A stretch of DNA of 64,000 nucleotides from Rhodococcus sp. 06-462-5 (GCF_002258315.1 NZ_NOYD01000046.1:73638-137637), one strand, 5' to 3'. Shown: positions 51,650 to 60,686, counted from the first letter of the stretch. Made by a program: numbers and translations. Notes: generated by a model not told the origin, from the letters alone.

Positions 51650-52621
51650 ATGTCACGCTCCGCCCCCATCGCCGTTCTCGCCGCGGCCGTCCTGTTCGCG
51701 GGCTGCTCCCGCGGTGATGCCCCTGCCGATGCTGCCCCGACAGCGCCGTTCGATCAACCCGTCGAGGTGACGAACTGCGACATCGTGCAGCGGTTCGACG
51801 CCCCACCTCAGCGCATTGTTTCGATGAACGACCACGTCACGGAGGTCCTCATCGAGATGGGCGTGGCGGATCGGATCGTCGGGATGGGTTATCGCAATGC
51901 CGTTCCGACGCCGGAGACGGCCGACGAGTTCGCGTCGATAGACGGCCTCGCCGACGAGTATCCGACCAAGGAGCAGATCCTCGACCTGGACCCGGATCTC
52001 GTCGTAGGCGGAATGCGGAGCGCGTTCGACGACAAGGAAGGTCGCTCGCGCGTGTCGTTCGCCGAACTCGACATCCCGACGTTCCTGTTCTCCGAATATT
52101 GCGGCGCAGGTCTCGCGGATATCGGGATGTTGGAGACGGATTACGCCCAACTGGGCGACCTCCTGGGCGTGGCCGACGCTGCGCGGGAAGTCACCGACGG
52201 TGTGGTCAGCGGGCTCGACGAGATCGACGATGCGCTCGCCGGCGTCGCCCCCACGCCCACGTTCTTCTACGACTCGGGCGAGAGCGAGCCCACCACGATC
52301 GGAGGCGTTGGCGTCGGGCAACTCATCGCCGATCACGCCGGAGCCGAGAACATCTTCGTAGAGGGAGACCGGCCGTACCTGGGTACGACGTGGGAACTCG
52401 TCGGCGAACGGGCCCCGGAGGCCATCGTGGTCCTCGACTACGGCGACACGTCCGCCGAGGGCAAGATCGACTTCTTGAAGAGCCAGCCGATCATGGCGAC
52501 GACGCCTGCCGTGCAGCAAGACGCATTCGTCATCGTTCCGCTCGACGACTTCTTCCAGAGTCCGCGGCTCGTCGGAAGCGCCGATACCATCGCGCGCTCG
52601 CTGCATCCTGATCGCTTCTGA
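51650..52621 (+). CDS. ABC transporter substrate-binding lipoprotein, cobalamin type (BtuF-like)
   Basis: A 323-residue solute-binding lipoprotein. The signal ends in the lipobox L-F-A-G-C (Cys about residue 20). The class III fold follows, with PPQRIVSMNDHVTEVLIEMGVADRIVGMGY, LDLDPDLVVGG and I-A-D-H-A-G-A-E-N-I-F. ERAPEAIVVLDYGD lies near the C-terminus. The family includes B12, haem and ferric-siderophore binders. The upstream cobalamin riboswitch points to a corrinoid. ATG 51650 follows GAGG by 5 nt; the open frame extends upstream through the riboswitch and is not coding. The stop overlaps the permease start by 1 nt. Confidence 0.9.
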   Translation: MSRSAPIAVLAAAVLFAGCSRGDAPADAAPTAPFDQPVEVTNCDIVQRFDAPPQRIVSMNDHVTEVLIEMGVADRIVGMGYRNAVPTPETADEFASIDGLADEYPTKEQILDLDPDLVVGGMRSAFDDKEGRSRVSFAELDIPTFLFSEYCGAGLADIGMLETDYAQLGDLLGVADAAREVTDGVVSGLDEIDDALAGVAPTPTFFYDSGESEPTTIGGVGVGQLIADHAGAENIFVEGDRPYLGTTWELVGERAPEAIVVLDYGDTSAEGKIDFLKSQPIMATTPAVQQDAFVIVPLDDFFQSPRLVGSADTIARSLHPDRF

Positions 52622-53703
52622 TGAGCGCAGTGCTGGACAAGCCTGCCATCTCCGCCACTCAGGGCACACGATCGTCGCGTACCGGCTTCGGCTTGATCCT
52701 CCTCGTTTCGGCGGCAGCGTTGCTGGCGTCCATTGCAGCGGCCGTGTCGTTCGGGTCGGTGCGAATCCCCATGGGCGACGTGTGGGCCATCGTCGCGCAC
52801 CGGCTCGCCCCAGGCGTGTTCGAGTCGTGGTGGACCGAGGCGCGTGCAGCGATCGTCGTCGATTCGCGGCTTCCGCGGTCGTTGACCGCCGCGGTGGTCG
52901 GTGCGTCCCTCGCACTCGCCGGCGGTGTTGCACAGGCGGTCACGCGAAACCCGCTGGCCGATCCGTACCTGCTCGGCGTGTCCTCGGGTGCCGGTTTCGG
53001 TGTGGTGATGGTGATGACGCTCGGCATCGGCGCGGGTGCACTCGGCGCGTTCACCGTGCCTGCGGCCGCGTTCGTCGGTGCGCTGATCCCGCTGTTCCTG
53101 GCGCTCGCGATCGGCGGTCGATACCCACACTCGACGGCGATCGTTCTCGTCGGTGTCGCAGTGGGCAGCGTCTTCACCGCTCTCATCACCTTGACGCTGC
53201 TCGTGTTCGCGGACGAGCGAAGTCTGAGCGGTGTATTGCATTGGCTCGCGGGTGGTTTCGGTGATGCCCGCTGGTCGACTCTCGTGTTCCCCGTGCTGGC
53301 GTTGGTCGGCGTGGGACTGCTCGTATCGATCAGCGCGCCCAGGATGGACCTGCTCAAAACAGGTGACGACGGTGCGGCCGCGCTGGGGATGAACGTACGC
53401 CGGTTCCGAATGATGCAACTGCTGGCCATCTCCTTGTTGGCGGGTGCAGCGGTATCGGTCAGTGGTGGAATCGGATTCGTCGGGCTACTGGTGCCGCATC
53501 TCGCCGGATACGTCGTCGGCTCCCGTGCTGTCAGGCTGCTGCCCGTGGCGGCGTTGTTCGGTGCGATAGCCCTCGTCGGTGCCGACACGCTCGCGCGCTC
53601 GATCACGCAGAGCACCGAGGTCCCGGTGGGAGTGATCACCGCGCTCGTCGGCGCACCGATCTTCGTGTTCATGCTGTATCGCCGCTACGCACGGGAGATC
53701 TGA
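52621..53703 (+). CDS. ABC transporter permease, FecCD/BtuC family
   Basis: A 360-residue permease with about ten membrane helices. It has FecCD landmarks R-L-P-R-S-L-T-A-A-V-V-G-A-S-L-A-L-A-G, T-R-N-P-L-A-D-P-Y-L-L-G-V-S-S-G-A and the ATPase-coupling loop A-A-L-G-M-N-V. GFVGLLVPHLAG precedes the last helices. It forms the homodimeric channel of the importer. ATG 52621 shares one base with the preceding stop (TGATG), and its own stop is in the same arrangement with the ATPase gene. Substrate is inferred to be cobalamin or a cobinamide precursor from the riboswitch, not from the permease itself. Confidence 0.93.
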   Translation: MSAVLDKPAISATQGTRSSRTGFGLILLVSAAALLASIAAAVSFGSVRIPMGDVWAIVAHRLAPGVFESWWTEARAAIVVDSRLPRSLTAAVVGASLALAGGVAQAVTRNPLADPYLLGVSSGAGFGVVMVMTLGIGAGALGAFTVPAAAFVGALIPLFLALAIGGRYPHSTAIVLVGVAVGSVFTALITLTLLVFADERSLSGVLHWLAGGFGDARWSTLVFPVLALVGVGLLVSISAPRMDLLKTGDDGAAALGMNVRRFRMMQLLAISLLAGAAVSVSGGIGFVGLLVPHLAGYVVGSRAVRLLPVAALFGAIALVGADTLARSITQSTEVPVGVITALVGAPIFVFMLYRRYAREI

Positions 53704-54470
53704 TGCGGCTGTCCGTGCGTGAGTTGTCCACGCGACTCGGGTCGCGAGAGGTGCTGCGCAGCGTTGACTTCGACGTTGCTGCCGGTGAGGTGCTCGGTCT
53801 CGTCGGGCCGAACGGGTCCGGGAAGACGACAGCACTGCGGTGTTGCTATCGAGCTCTGACTCCCTCTGCCGGAACGGTTCTCGTCGACGGTGCCGATGTG
53901 CACACCATGAAGCGATCGGAGCTGTCGCGGACGATCGGCGTCGGAACCCAGGAGCCGCAGGCATCGGTGGGTCTGACCGTCCGGGAATCCGTAGCGCTCG
54001 GCCGCGTGCCACATCGCGGTTGGTTCGACCGCCCCACCTCGTCCGACGACGACATCGTCACCGCGTGTATGGACCGCGTCGATCTTCTCGCGTTGGAGAA
54101 TCGCGACGTCGGGTCGCTCTCCGGCGGCGAGCGGCAGCGGGTGTCCATCGCGCGCGCCCTGGCGCAACAGCCGCAGATCCTGCTGCTGGACGAGCCGACC
54201 AACCATCTCGATCTGCGGCAGCAGTTGATCGTGATGAATGCGGTTCGCGACCTGGCCGCAGACGGGCTGGCCATCGTCGTGACCGTGCACGATCTGCGGC
54301 TGGCTGTGGAGTACTGCCACAGTCTCGCCGTGCTCGACGGCGGGGCCGTGGTGGCGTCGGGACCGACCACCGATGTTCTCGACGATCGGTTGCTCGCCGA
54401 CGTGTTCGGTATTCGCGCGACCGTCCGGACGGGACCGCAGCCCACCATCGACATTCACGGGTTGGCATGA
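53703..54470 (+). CDS. ABC transporter ATP-binding protein, FecE/BtuD family
   Basis: A 255-residue ATPase that powers the importer. The Walker A motif is GPNGSGKT at residues 35-42. A Q-loop (G-T-Q-E-P-Q), the signature L-S-G-G-E-R-Q-R-V, Walker B L-L-L-D-E-P-T-N-H-L-D and switch V-H-D-L-R-L-A follow in order. It is a cytoplasmic peripheral membrane protein. ATG 53703 overlaps the permease stop by 1 nt, and its stop overlaps the FhuF-like start by 4 nt. All four genes from 51650 to 55159 therefore form one coupled operon under the riboswitch. Confidence 0.94.
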   Translation: MRLSVRELSTRLGSREVLRSVDFDVAAGEVLGLVGPNGSGKTTALRCCYRALTPSAGTVLVDGADVHTMKRSELSRTIGVGTQEPQASVGLTVRESVALGRVPHRGWFDRPTSSDDDIVTACMDRVDLLALENRDVGSLSGGERQRVSIARALAQQPQILLLDEPTNHLDLRQQLIVMNAVRDLAADGLAIVVTVHDLRLAVEYCHSLAVLDGGAVVASGPTTDVLDDRLLADVFGIRATVRTGPQPTIDIHGLA

Positions 54471-55159
54471 ACGTCTACGCGCTTGCAGCGCAGCGAGTTC
54501 CGAGTCTGCAGCAGTACATCGACGGGCCGTTCGATCTCTGTGCGACGGTCATGCTCGACGGCGAGTGGTTGCGGGCGCGGGTCGACGACACCGGCCGCCG
54601 GTGGCAGTGCACCGATGCGCGAGTCGACGGAACACTGTGGTGGTATTCGGCCAGCTCGACGATCGCGTTCGTTGCCGTCGCCGCGGCGATGGTGACGGGT
54701 GAGGCAGCAGATCCACGGCTGGACGGTGCGCGTTGCTTCCTGCGGCCGGACGGATATCTGGGCGGAACGGTATCGGACAGAGTTCTCGAGGTCTCGGCTC
54801 TGCCTGAGGCACTGACCGAGACGTTCACCGGCATCGTCGACGCGTTGGCGGCGGCGTCGGGGGCGCGCAGGCAAGCGCTGTGGGCAATCGCGTCGGATTC
54901 GATCGCCAATCGAAGCTTGGATGTGGCTGTGGCCCTCGGTGATCAGACACTCGGCAGCGACTTCGCAGCGTGGCTGATCGGGGAGATGGCCGCGACGCTT
55001 CCGAAGCCGCGCTTCGTCGACGTCGGTGGACGACGTTTCACGCAGCGCTGCTCCTGCTGCCTGCTCTACGAGACGGGTGGAGCGGACAAGTGCACCAGCT
55101 GTCCACGTCGATCGCCGTCGGACAGGTTGCGGGGTCTGGAGGCCGCCGCGCGATACTAG
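54467..55159 (+). CDS. FhuF-type (2Fe-2S)-binding protein, candidate reductase in a B12-controlled operon
   Basis: A 230-residue protein. A FhuF-like N-terminal region (about residues 15-180) has GEWLRARVDDTGRRWQC. The C-terminal 2Fe-2S domain carries C195-S-C197-C198, then C209-x2-C212, the unusual cluster pattern of FhuF. FhuF reduces iron in imported siderophores. Here the gene is the fourth in an operon behind a cobalamin riboswitch, so reduction of an imported corrinoid is a reasonable but untested idea. The ATG at 54467 overlaps the ATPase gene by 4 nt; the longer frame upstream is discarded. The stop codon shares CTAG with the stop of the convergent GT2 gene. Confidence 0.82.
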   Translation: MNVYALAAQRVPSLQQYIDGPFDLCATVMLDGEWLRARVDDTGRRWQCTDARVDGTLWWYSASSTIAFVAVAAAMVTGEAADPRLDGARCFLRPDGYLGGTVSDRVLEVSALPEALTETFTGIVDALAAASGARRQALWAIASDSIANRSLDVAVALGDQTLGSDFAAWLIGEMAATLPKPRFVDVGGRRFTQRCSCCLLYETGGADKCTSCPRRSPSDRLRGLEAAARY

Positions 55160-55992
55160 CTGCTGCGCGACATTCGGTGGCGCAGCAGCAGATACACCGC
55201 GCGACGCATGAACGAGGTCATCAGCGCCTTGGCGTTGCCGATGCGAACGTCGCTGTCGGACAACAGGGTCGGGTCGCTGGCCTGCAGTGAGCGGTGGAAG
55301 TCAGCGGCCTGACGTGCCTGCTGTGTTGCCAGTTCCACGCTCCACTGCCCGGAGTTGATGCGGAACGACGCCAATGGCTCTGGGATGGCCACGATATCGC
55401 CGCGAAGTGCGACAGCGATGAAGGTGGCCTGGTCGATCAGGTAGGGATGGCTGTTGTCCCACAGTCCGATGTCGCGGAGCTCCGCGAGCTTCATCATGAC
55501 GCCGCCGGGTTCGCCGAAGATGTTGGCGCCGGCTCGAACTGCGGTTCGGGCGGCAACTCGGCCCGAGACCGTTCCGTGCAGTCCGCCGAGCCCGCGGGCG
55601 GCGATGACGGTCTTGCCGTAGGCGTCGATCAGCGTCCGCTGCGAGGCGACCAGAACGGCGGACGGGTTGTCGTCGAATGCCTGTACCTGGATGGCCAACG
55701 CGGTGGGCGCGATGGTGTCGTCGCCGCAGACGAGTTTGATCAATTCTCCCGTGGCCTCTTCGGTCACGCGATTCCAGTTGGCCTGCGCGCCGCCACCGGT
55801 CGGGGTGGTCATGAGGCGAATCCGTGGGTCGTCGAACTTCTGCGCGACGGCGAGGGTGTCGTCGGTCGACGAATGATCGGCGATGACCAGTTCGAAGTCG
55901 GTGAACGTCTGGGCGAGGATCGAATCGATGGTCTCTGCGAGGTATTCGGCGTTGTTGTATGCCGGGACGACGACGGATACACGGGGTGTCAT
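55156..55992 (-). CDS. GT2 family glycosyltransferase
   Basis: A 278-residue GT-A enzyme. The N-terminus is TPRVSVVVPAYNNAEYLAETI, followed by VIADHSSTDDTL and the metal/nucleotide motif C-G-D-D-T-I-A-P. IFGEPGGVMMK and a C-terminal helical stretch ending RHRMSRSS follow. It lacks membrane helices and should act at the cytoplasmic face on a lipid-linked acceptor. Donor sugar is unknown. ATG 55992 overlaps the GtrA gene by 4 nt. It is the last gene of a five-gene minus-strand operon and ends tail to tail with the FhuF gene. Confidence 0.87.
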   Translation of the reverse strand: MTPRVSVVVPAYNNAEYLAETIDSILAQTFTDFELVIADHSSTDDTLAVAQKFDDPRIRLMTTPTGGGAQANWNRVTEEATGELIKLVCGDDTIAPTALAIQVQAFDDNPSAVLVASQRTLIDAYGKTVIAARGLGGLHGTVSGRVAARTAVRAGANIFGEPGGVMMKLAELRDIGLWDNSHPYLIDQATFIAVALRGDIVAIPEPLASFRINSGQWSVELATQQARQAADFHRSLQASDPTLLSDSDVRIGNAKALMTSFMRRAVYLLLRHRMSRSS

Positions 55993-56456
55993 GGTGTGGG
56001 AGCCTGGCTCTTTCTGCGGAACGAGAAGTCGCGGTAGCCGAAGAAGCTGACGACTGCCATCACTGCTGTGACGACCAATTGTGAAGGGATGGGCGGGAAG
56101 TGGAAGACGGACACTGCGATCGTCATCAGGGAGATGTTGGCGACGAACGCGCCGAAGTTCACGACGAAGAACCGGAGCAGATCGCGTAGGAAGTGACCCC
56201 GCACGCGGAACACCAGGTAGCGGTACATCGCGAACGCGCACAGCACATTGCAGAGGTAGCCGAGCACGATCGCGGCGTGGTATCCGTACTGCTCACCGAT
56301 CAGCAACTGCCACAGGATGAACCACGCGGTACCCAATGCGGTGTTGACGCCACCGACGAGCAGGAACGCGATCTTCTGATTCTTGACGATGCGCATCAGC
56401 GGCCCCGGTGCGCCGTTCATACCGGCCGGGGGAGCAGGGGTCTGTGGTTCGGTCAT
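55989..56456 (-). CDS. GtrA family membrane protein
   Basis: A 155-residue protein with a short Pro-rich N-terminus and four membrane helices. FLLVGGVNTALGTAWFILW and CAFAMYRYLVFRVRG are characteristic of GtrA, the putative flippase of polyprenyl-phosphate-linked sugars. V-S-F-F-G-Y-R-D-F-S-F-R closes the last helix. It overlaps both neighbours by 4 nt (ATGA at each end). With the GtrB-like GT2 and large polytopic protein of the same operon it forms the three parts of a Gtr-like glycan-modifying system. ATG 56456 is the first plausible start after the epimerase gene. Confidence 0.88.
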   Translation of the reverse strand: MTEPQTPAPPAGMNGAPGPLMRIVKNQKIAFLLVGGVNTALGTAWFILWQLLIGEQYGYHAAIVLGYLCNVLCAFAMYRYLVFRVRGHFLRDLLRFFVVNFGAFVANISLMTIAVSVFHFPPIPSQLVVTAVMAVVSFFGYRDFSFRRKSQAPTP

Positions 56457-57394
56457 CGACCGACCCCCAATGCCTGACGCGTCGCGAACAGGGTGGAGGC
56501 GATGCCTGCGGGCAACGTTCGGTGCGTTCGGCGATCGATCTGCGGCCAGACCGTCGAACGCAGCCGCAGATCGCGACCTTGGAACACCGCGAGCGGGGAC
56601 GCCGCCAGCACCACGTTCGGTCGGCGGCGGAACACCGTCCGGCATGCTCCGAGTATCGAGCCGATGGTGACGGCCTCACCGGAGGCGAAGATCTTGATCG
56701 TCGGCGAGAGTCGTTGCGTGGCCGACATGGCGAGGGTGTCGGCGACCATCTCGGCCGCGTCGGACACGTAGAGGTAGTCGCGCAACGTGTCCATCGGCAC
56801 GTAGATGGAGACGGGGGAGGCCATGAGGTATCCGCGGCACAGGTGCGAGATGAGGCCCTGCGGTTTCGCGAGGTTCTGCCCCGGCCCGTAGAGGTTCGCG
56901 AACCGACCGATGACCACGTTGATGCCGGTGTGTTCACCGAACTCGGTCGCGATGGCCTCGGACTGCAGCTTCGCGAAGCCGTAGTCGCCCAACGGAACCG
57001 GGGTCGTTCCTTCGTGATGCGGGGCTCCGGTCGCGCCGGCATAGACGCCACCGGCGGACGAGGCGAGGAACACGGTTCCGGTGCCCGCGCGGTCGGCGGC
57101 GACAGCTTCGATGCGCGCCAGGACGGTGCGGATCAGACCGTTCTCTTCGGCGAATTGTGCTGCGCTGGTTCCGTTCACGCCCGCGCCCGCGGCCCAGATC
57201 ACGTTCCACGTACCGATGGCGAAGGAATCGAAGAACTCCGAGCAGCGCTGCAGCAGTGCCTGTTCAGCGGACTCTCTGTCCGACCACGGGATGGTGCTGG
57301 TGTGCACCCGATGGCCGCGACGCTCGGCCTCGCGGGTCACCGCTGCGCCGAGTAGTCCGCCGCTACCGACGATCCACGTGTGCGTCGCGGTCAC
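56453..57394 (-). CDS. NAD-dependent epimerase/dehydratase family protein
   Basis: A 313-residue extended SDR. The nucleotide loop is W-I-V-G-S-G-G-L-L-G-A-A-V. F-L-A-S-S-A-G-G-V-Y and the Y-G-F-A-K pair give Ser and Tyr-x-x-x-Lys. RFANLYGPGQNLAKPQGLI and D-T-L-R-D-Y-L-Y-V-S-D match sugar-nucleotide epimerases. The reaction is probably epimerisation or dehydration of a nucleotide sugar used by the neighbouring transferases; which sugar is unknown. GTG 57394 overlaps the GT2 gene stop by 4 nt (GTGA), preferred over the longer frame. Cytoplasmic. Confidence 0.88.
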   Translation of the reverse strand: MTATHTWIVGSGGLLGAAVTREAERRGHRVHTSTIPWSDRESAEQALLQRCSEFFDSFAIGTWNVIWAAGAGVNGTSAAQFAEENGLIRTVLARIEAVAADRAGTGTVFLASSAGGVYAGATGAPHHEGTTPVPLGDYGFAKLQSEAIATEFGEHTGINVVIGRFANLYGPGQNLAKPQGLISHLCRGYLMASPVSIYVPMDTLRDYLYVSDAAEMVADTLAMSATQRLSPTIKIFASGEAVTIGSILGACRTVFRRRPNVVLAASPLAVFQGRDLRLRSTVWPQIDRRTHRTLPAGIASTLFATRQALGVGR

Positions 57395-58419
57395 GCCGGC
57401 GGCGAAGGTTCGGTCGATGGCGCAGTGCGTCCGAGCGGCCCGTTTCCCGGATCGGTGACGATCAGGTACGGCGGCTTGCCCATGGCGGTCTTGACGTTGA
57501 CGCCCACGTACTCGGCCACCACACCGAGGGAGAACAGAGTTGCTCCGAAGCCGAACAACAGAATGACCATCGTCGATGCCCAGCCTCGCACCTCGGCACC
57601 GGAATCGAAGACGAAGTACGACACCAGTACGTAGGCCACCAGAATCAGGCCGAGTACCGCGAAGGCGATGCCGATGAAGCTGACCAGCCGCAGACCCTTG
57701 GTGCCGCTCGAGAGCACCATCCGCCAGAAGTGCGAGAGCAAGGTACGCAGTCGGTAGCCCGATCGGCGGTCCACCTCTTCGCGCAGCGCCACCGGGCTGG
57801 TCGTGACGTCGCCTGCTATCCATCCGAGTGCGATGTCCAGGTACGCCTCGGAGCCGGCGTAGGCGGCGACGGAGCGGCCGACCTCACCGAGCACCAGGCG
57901 GTAGCTCTGATAGTCGACGGTGTTGTCCCCGGCAAGGGCTTTGGCGATCAACCATTTCGCGCCGCGAGAGGCGGTGTTGCGCCACAGTCCGTGCGGTGCG
58001 ACGTTGGTCGGTTTGGCGTAGACGACGGTGGACTGCTGGTCGAGGGCGGTGTCGAGCATTCCGCCGATGGCCGCCGGGTCGTGCTGGCCGTCCTCGTCCA
58101 TCGTGACGATCCATTCGCCGCCGCTCGACGCCATGCCGGCGAGGGTGGCGGGGTGCTGACCGAAATTGCGACTCAGCCACACCCCACGAACGAACGTGTG
58201 CGCAGCGGTCAGCCGCCTGATCACCGCGGCGGAGTCGTCGGGTCCGTGATCGAAGACGAGCAGAACTTCCTCGACGATCATCGGACGCCCGACGGGGGTG
58301 TGAGTCACCTGCGTCAACGGAAGGATCTCGTCCATCAGCGCACTGAGCGTCCGTTCACCCTGGTAGACCGGCACCACGATGGAAATGCGGTGCGGATCAG
58401 CAGCAGAATCGTCGGACAT
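57391..58419 (-). CDS. GtrB/DPM1-like polyprenyl-phosphate glycosyltransferase
   Basis: A 342-residue GT2 enzyme. The catalytic domain has ISIVVPVYQGERTL, R-N-F-G-Q-H-P-A-T-L-A-G and V-T-M-D-E-D-G-Q-H-D-P, the family's metal-binding acidic motif. Two membrane helices near residues 235-310 follow, as in GtrB, ArnC and DPM-type enzymes that load a sugar onto polyprenyl phosphate. The tail is Pro-rich. ATG 58419 is chosen; a GTG one codon earlier is equal. It follows the large membrane protein by 14 nt and overlaps the epimerase gene by 4 nt. It likely provides the lipid-linked donor for the polytopic transferase upstream. Confidence 0.88.
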   Translation of the reverse strand: MSDDSAADPHRISIVVPVYQGERTLSALMDEILPLTQVTHTPVGRPMIVEEVLLVFDHGPDDSAAVIRRLTAAHTFVRGVWLSRNFGQHPATLAGMASSGGEWIVTMDEDGQHDPAAIGGMLDTALDQQSTVVYAKPTNVAPHGLWRNTASRGAKWLIAKALAGDNTVDYQSYRLVLGEVGRSVAAYAGSEAYLDIALGWIAGDVTTSPVALREEVDRRSGYRLRTLLSHFWRMVLSSGTKGLRLVSFIGIAFAVLGLILVAYVLVSYFVFDSGAEVRGWASTMVILLFGFGATLFSLGVVAEYVGVNVKTAMGKPPYLIVTDPGNGPLGRTAPSTEPSPPA

Positions 58420-58433
58420 CACGAGGGCCTACC

Positions 58434-60686
58434 CTATCCGTTCCCGCTGTCACCATCGAACTCCGGCGCGGCAGGGCTTCTGCGTCGCCGCACATCGAGT
58501 ACCACCAGACCGACCAGCAGCAGCACCCCGCCTGCCATCGCGGCCAGTCCGAGACGTTCGCCGGGCGGCCTGAAGGTGATGTGCAGGTCCGCGTTCTCGG
58601 TGCCGGGCGGCAGGTCGACGTAGAGGAAGATGTCGGCCAACCCCTTCGTCTGCAGCTCTTCACCGTTCAGGGTCGCGGTGTAGCCGGGCCAGGCCAGACG
58701 CGAGAACACGACGCTGCCGCCGTTCGGAGCGCTGACGTCGACGTGTTCCGAGTCCGCATCGGACGATCGAGGTTCTGCTGTGGCGTTCACGGTCGCGACG
58801 ACGCGTCCCGTCGACGCGGGAATCAACCCGTCGACGCGTTCGAGGACGTAGATCTGGCGAGCGGACTCGGGCGTGGGAGCGGTCACCCACCTCCAGCCTG
58901 CGGGCGCGGGCCGGGAGTCGGCGAGTGGATACTGGTTCTTCTGCAGCACGATTCGATCGAGTTGCATCAGGTCGGCGTAGGTCTTGCCGGTGTACGGCTC
59001 GATCTCGAACACGCGCCGGAAGGCGTCCTTGCAGGTCGATCCCTCGTGCTCGAAGCACAGGAGATTGGCGAAGTCGAGGTAGCCGACGGGGGTGTAGGCG
59101 TTGGCGTAGTCCAGGCCCATGATCTTGGCGGAGTTGCCGTACACCTGGGAGTGCCAGGGCAGCTGCGGGTCGTCGGGTCCGTCGGCTTCGGTCTCGGTGA
59201 GTGCGCGACTGCCGAGTTGCAGGGTTGCGCCCTGCCACTGCGGAAATTCGGCCTTGGCCTCGGACTGTGACGCCGGCAGCCACCACTTGGCGAACGGCGG
59301 GTCGTAGGTGGCCACCTGGTACATCGCGACCGGTGCGATGGTCACGAGTAGCAGCGCCGCCGTCGCTCGGGTGGAGAAGCGGTGGGCCAGCAGCAGAGCC
59401 AGTGCTCCGACCAGCAGGATCACCAGCGCAGCGAGGGCGTGGCGGCCGAAGAACTCCGGTCCCGACGAGCCGGCGCGCAGCAGCAGCACCAGGGTCAACA
59501 GGCCGGCCGCGAGCAGCCGTGGCCGCAGTCGGTCGAGAGTTCCGTACCGGCTGATCAGGGTGACCACGAGAATCAGCGCGACGAGGGCGACGAACGGCAG
59601 AATGCGGGCGGGCCAGCGGATCGGTCCGATGTCGCTGGGGCCTGCGGTGAAGATCAGGGCGAACGCCAGCATGATCAGCGGGGCTGCCAGCTCGCGCAGA
59701 GCCGCGGGTACCCGACGCCAGGCGATGAAGGCCAGCGCGGGCACCACGAACCAGGCGATGTAGGTGACCGGCGATTCGGTGGTCTCGCCCGCCCAGGATT
59801 CGATGCTCGTCACGGCGGTCGGGATGCTCGCGGTCAGCGATTCCGACCACGGTGCCGTCAGGAAGTTGTCGTTGAACGTGCCTTCGTCGCCGCTACGCCA
59901 GGTGACTGCGGAGGTGAGGACACCGGGCAGGAACGTGACGGCCCCGCAGGCCGCGGCAGCGATGCCCACCGCGCACACCTTCAGCGCCGGACGCCACAGT
60001 CGCTGGAACAGTCGTTCGCCGATCGCGACGGATCCGATCATCACTCCGGCCATCACCGCGGCGTGGACGTATCCCACGCTGATGGCGAGGTAGAGGAAGA
60101 CGAACGGCACGATCGGGCCGCTGCGGCCGCGGGCGTAGGACACCGAGCTCGCCCACGCGTTCATGATCCACGCGGTGCCCATCAGCGCGGTCACCCACGA
60201 GGTGTTCTCGAAGAACAGCGTGAAGCCGACGAACGGTGCGCTCGCACCCGCCACCGCAGCCCAGTTCGCCCGCGCCCCGTAGGCGAGAGCGACACGAAAA
60301 ACACCCCAGGCCAACAGAATCGAGAAGCCGAGTTTGACGACCGTGGCCAGCAGCACCAGGTTGTCGATCGACGGCGAGATGTAGTTGATCGCCATCTGCA
60401 CGGGATTCCACAGGCCGCCCTGGCCCTCGACCGGGTAATTGCCTGCCATCCACTGATCGAGCACCAGCGAGGGGAAATGCCCGTCGCGCATGATGCGTCC
60501 GAGCTGGAGCCAGTTGGGTACGGCCCCCGATTCGGTGTCGTCGATGTAGAAGAAGCGGGGATCGACGCTGAGCACCAGGAGATAACCGAGGACGACGACT
60601 GCAGCGACCGCTGCTCCCCACGCGAGGCGCTCTCTCCTGCTGTCGGGCAGGGCGGCGCGCGCGATCTGTGTATCCGTGGGGGTCAA
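58434..60686 (-). CDS. Large polytopic membrane protein, YfhO/GT-C-like
   Basis: A 750-residue membrane protein with roughly a dozen helices between residues 20 and 460. A soluble extracytoplasmic domain and one last helix near the C-terminus follow. The first loop contains F-F-Y-I-D-D-T-E-S-G, an acidic pair placed as in GT-C enzymes, and the second half has YfhO-like blocks (GLDYANAYTPVGYLDF, RLAWPGYTATLNGEEL). It would use a lipid-linked sugar to modify an outer glycan; the acceptor is unknown. The start is TTG at 60686, the first codon giving a basic N-terminus before helix 1. First gene of the operon, divergent from the amidohydrolase gene over 149 nt. Confidence 0.8.
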   Translation of the reverse strand: MTPTDTQIARAALPDSRRERLAWGAAVAAVVVLGYLLVLSVDPRFFYIDDTESGAVPNWLQLGRIMRDGHFPSLVLDQWMAGNYPVEGQGGLWNPVQMAINYISPSIDNLVLLATVVKLGFSILLAWGVFRVALAYGARANWAAVAGASAPFVGFTLFFENTSWVTALMGTAWIMNAWASSVSYARGRSGPIVPFVFLYLAISVGYVHAAVMAGVMIGSVAIGERLFQRLWRPALKVCAVGIAAAACGAVTFLPGVLTSAVTWRSGDEGTFNDNFLTAPWSESLTASIPTAVTSIESWAGETTESPVTYIAWFVVPALAFIAWRRVPAALRELAAPLIMLAFALIFTAGPSDIGPIRWPARILPFVALVALILVVTLISRYGTLDRLRPRLLAAGLLTLVLLLRAGSSGPEFFGRHALAALVILLVGALALLLAHRFSTRATAALLLVTIAPVAMYQVATYDPPFAKWWLPASQSEAKAEFPQWQGATLQLGSRALTETEADGPDDPQLPWHSQVYGNSAKIMGLDYANAYTPVGYLDFANLLCFEHEGSTCKDAFRRVFEIEPYTGKTYADLMQLDRIVLQKNQYPLADSRPAPAGWRWVTAPTPESARQIYVLERVDGLIPASTGRVVATVNATAEPRSSDADSEHVDVSAPNGGSVVFSRLAWPGYTATLNGEELQTKGLADIFLYVDLPPGTENADLHITFRPPGERLGLAAMAGGVLLLVGLVVLDVRRRRSPAAPEFDGDSGNG

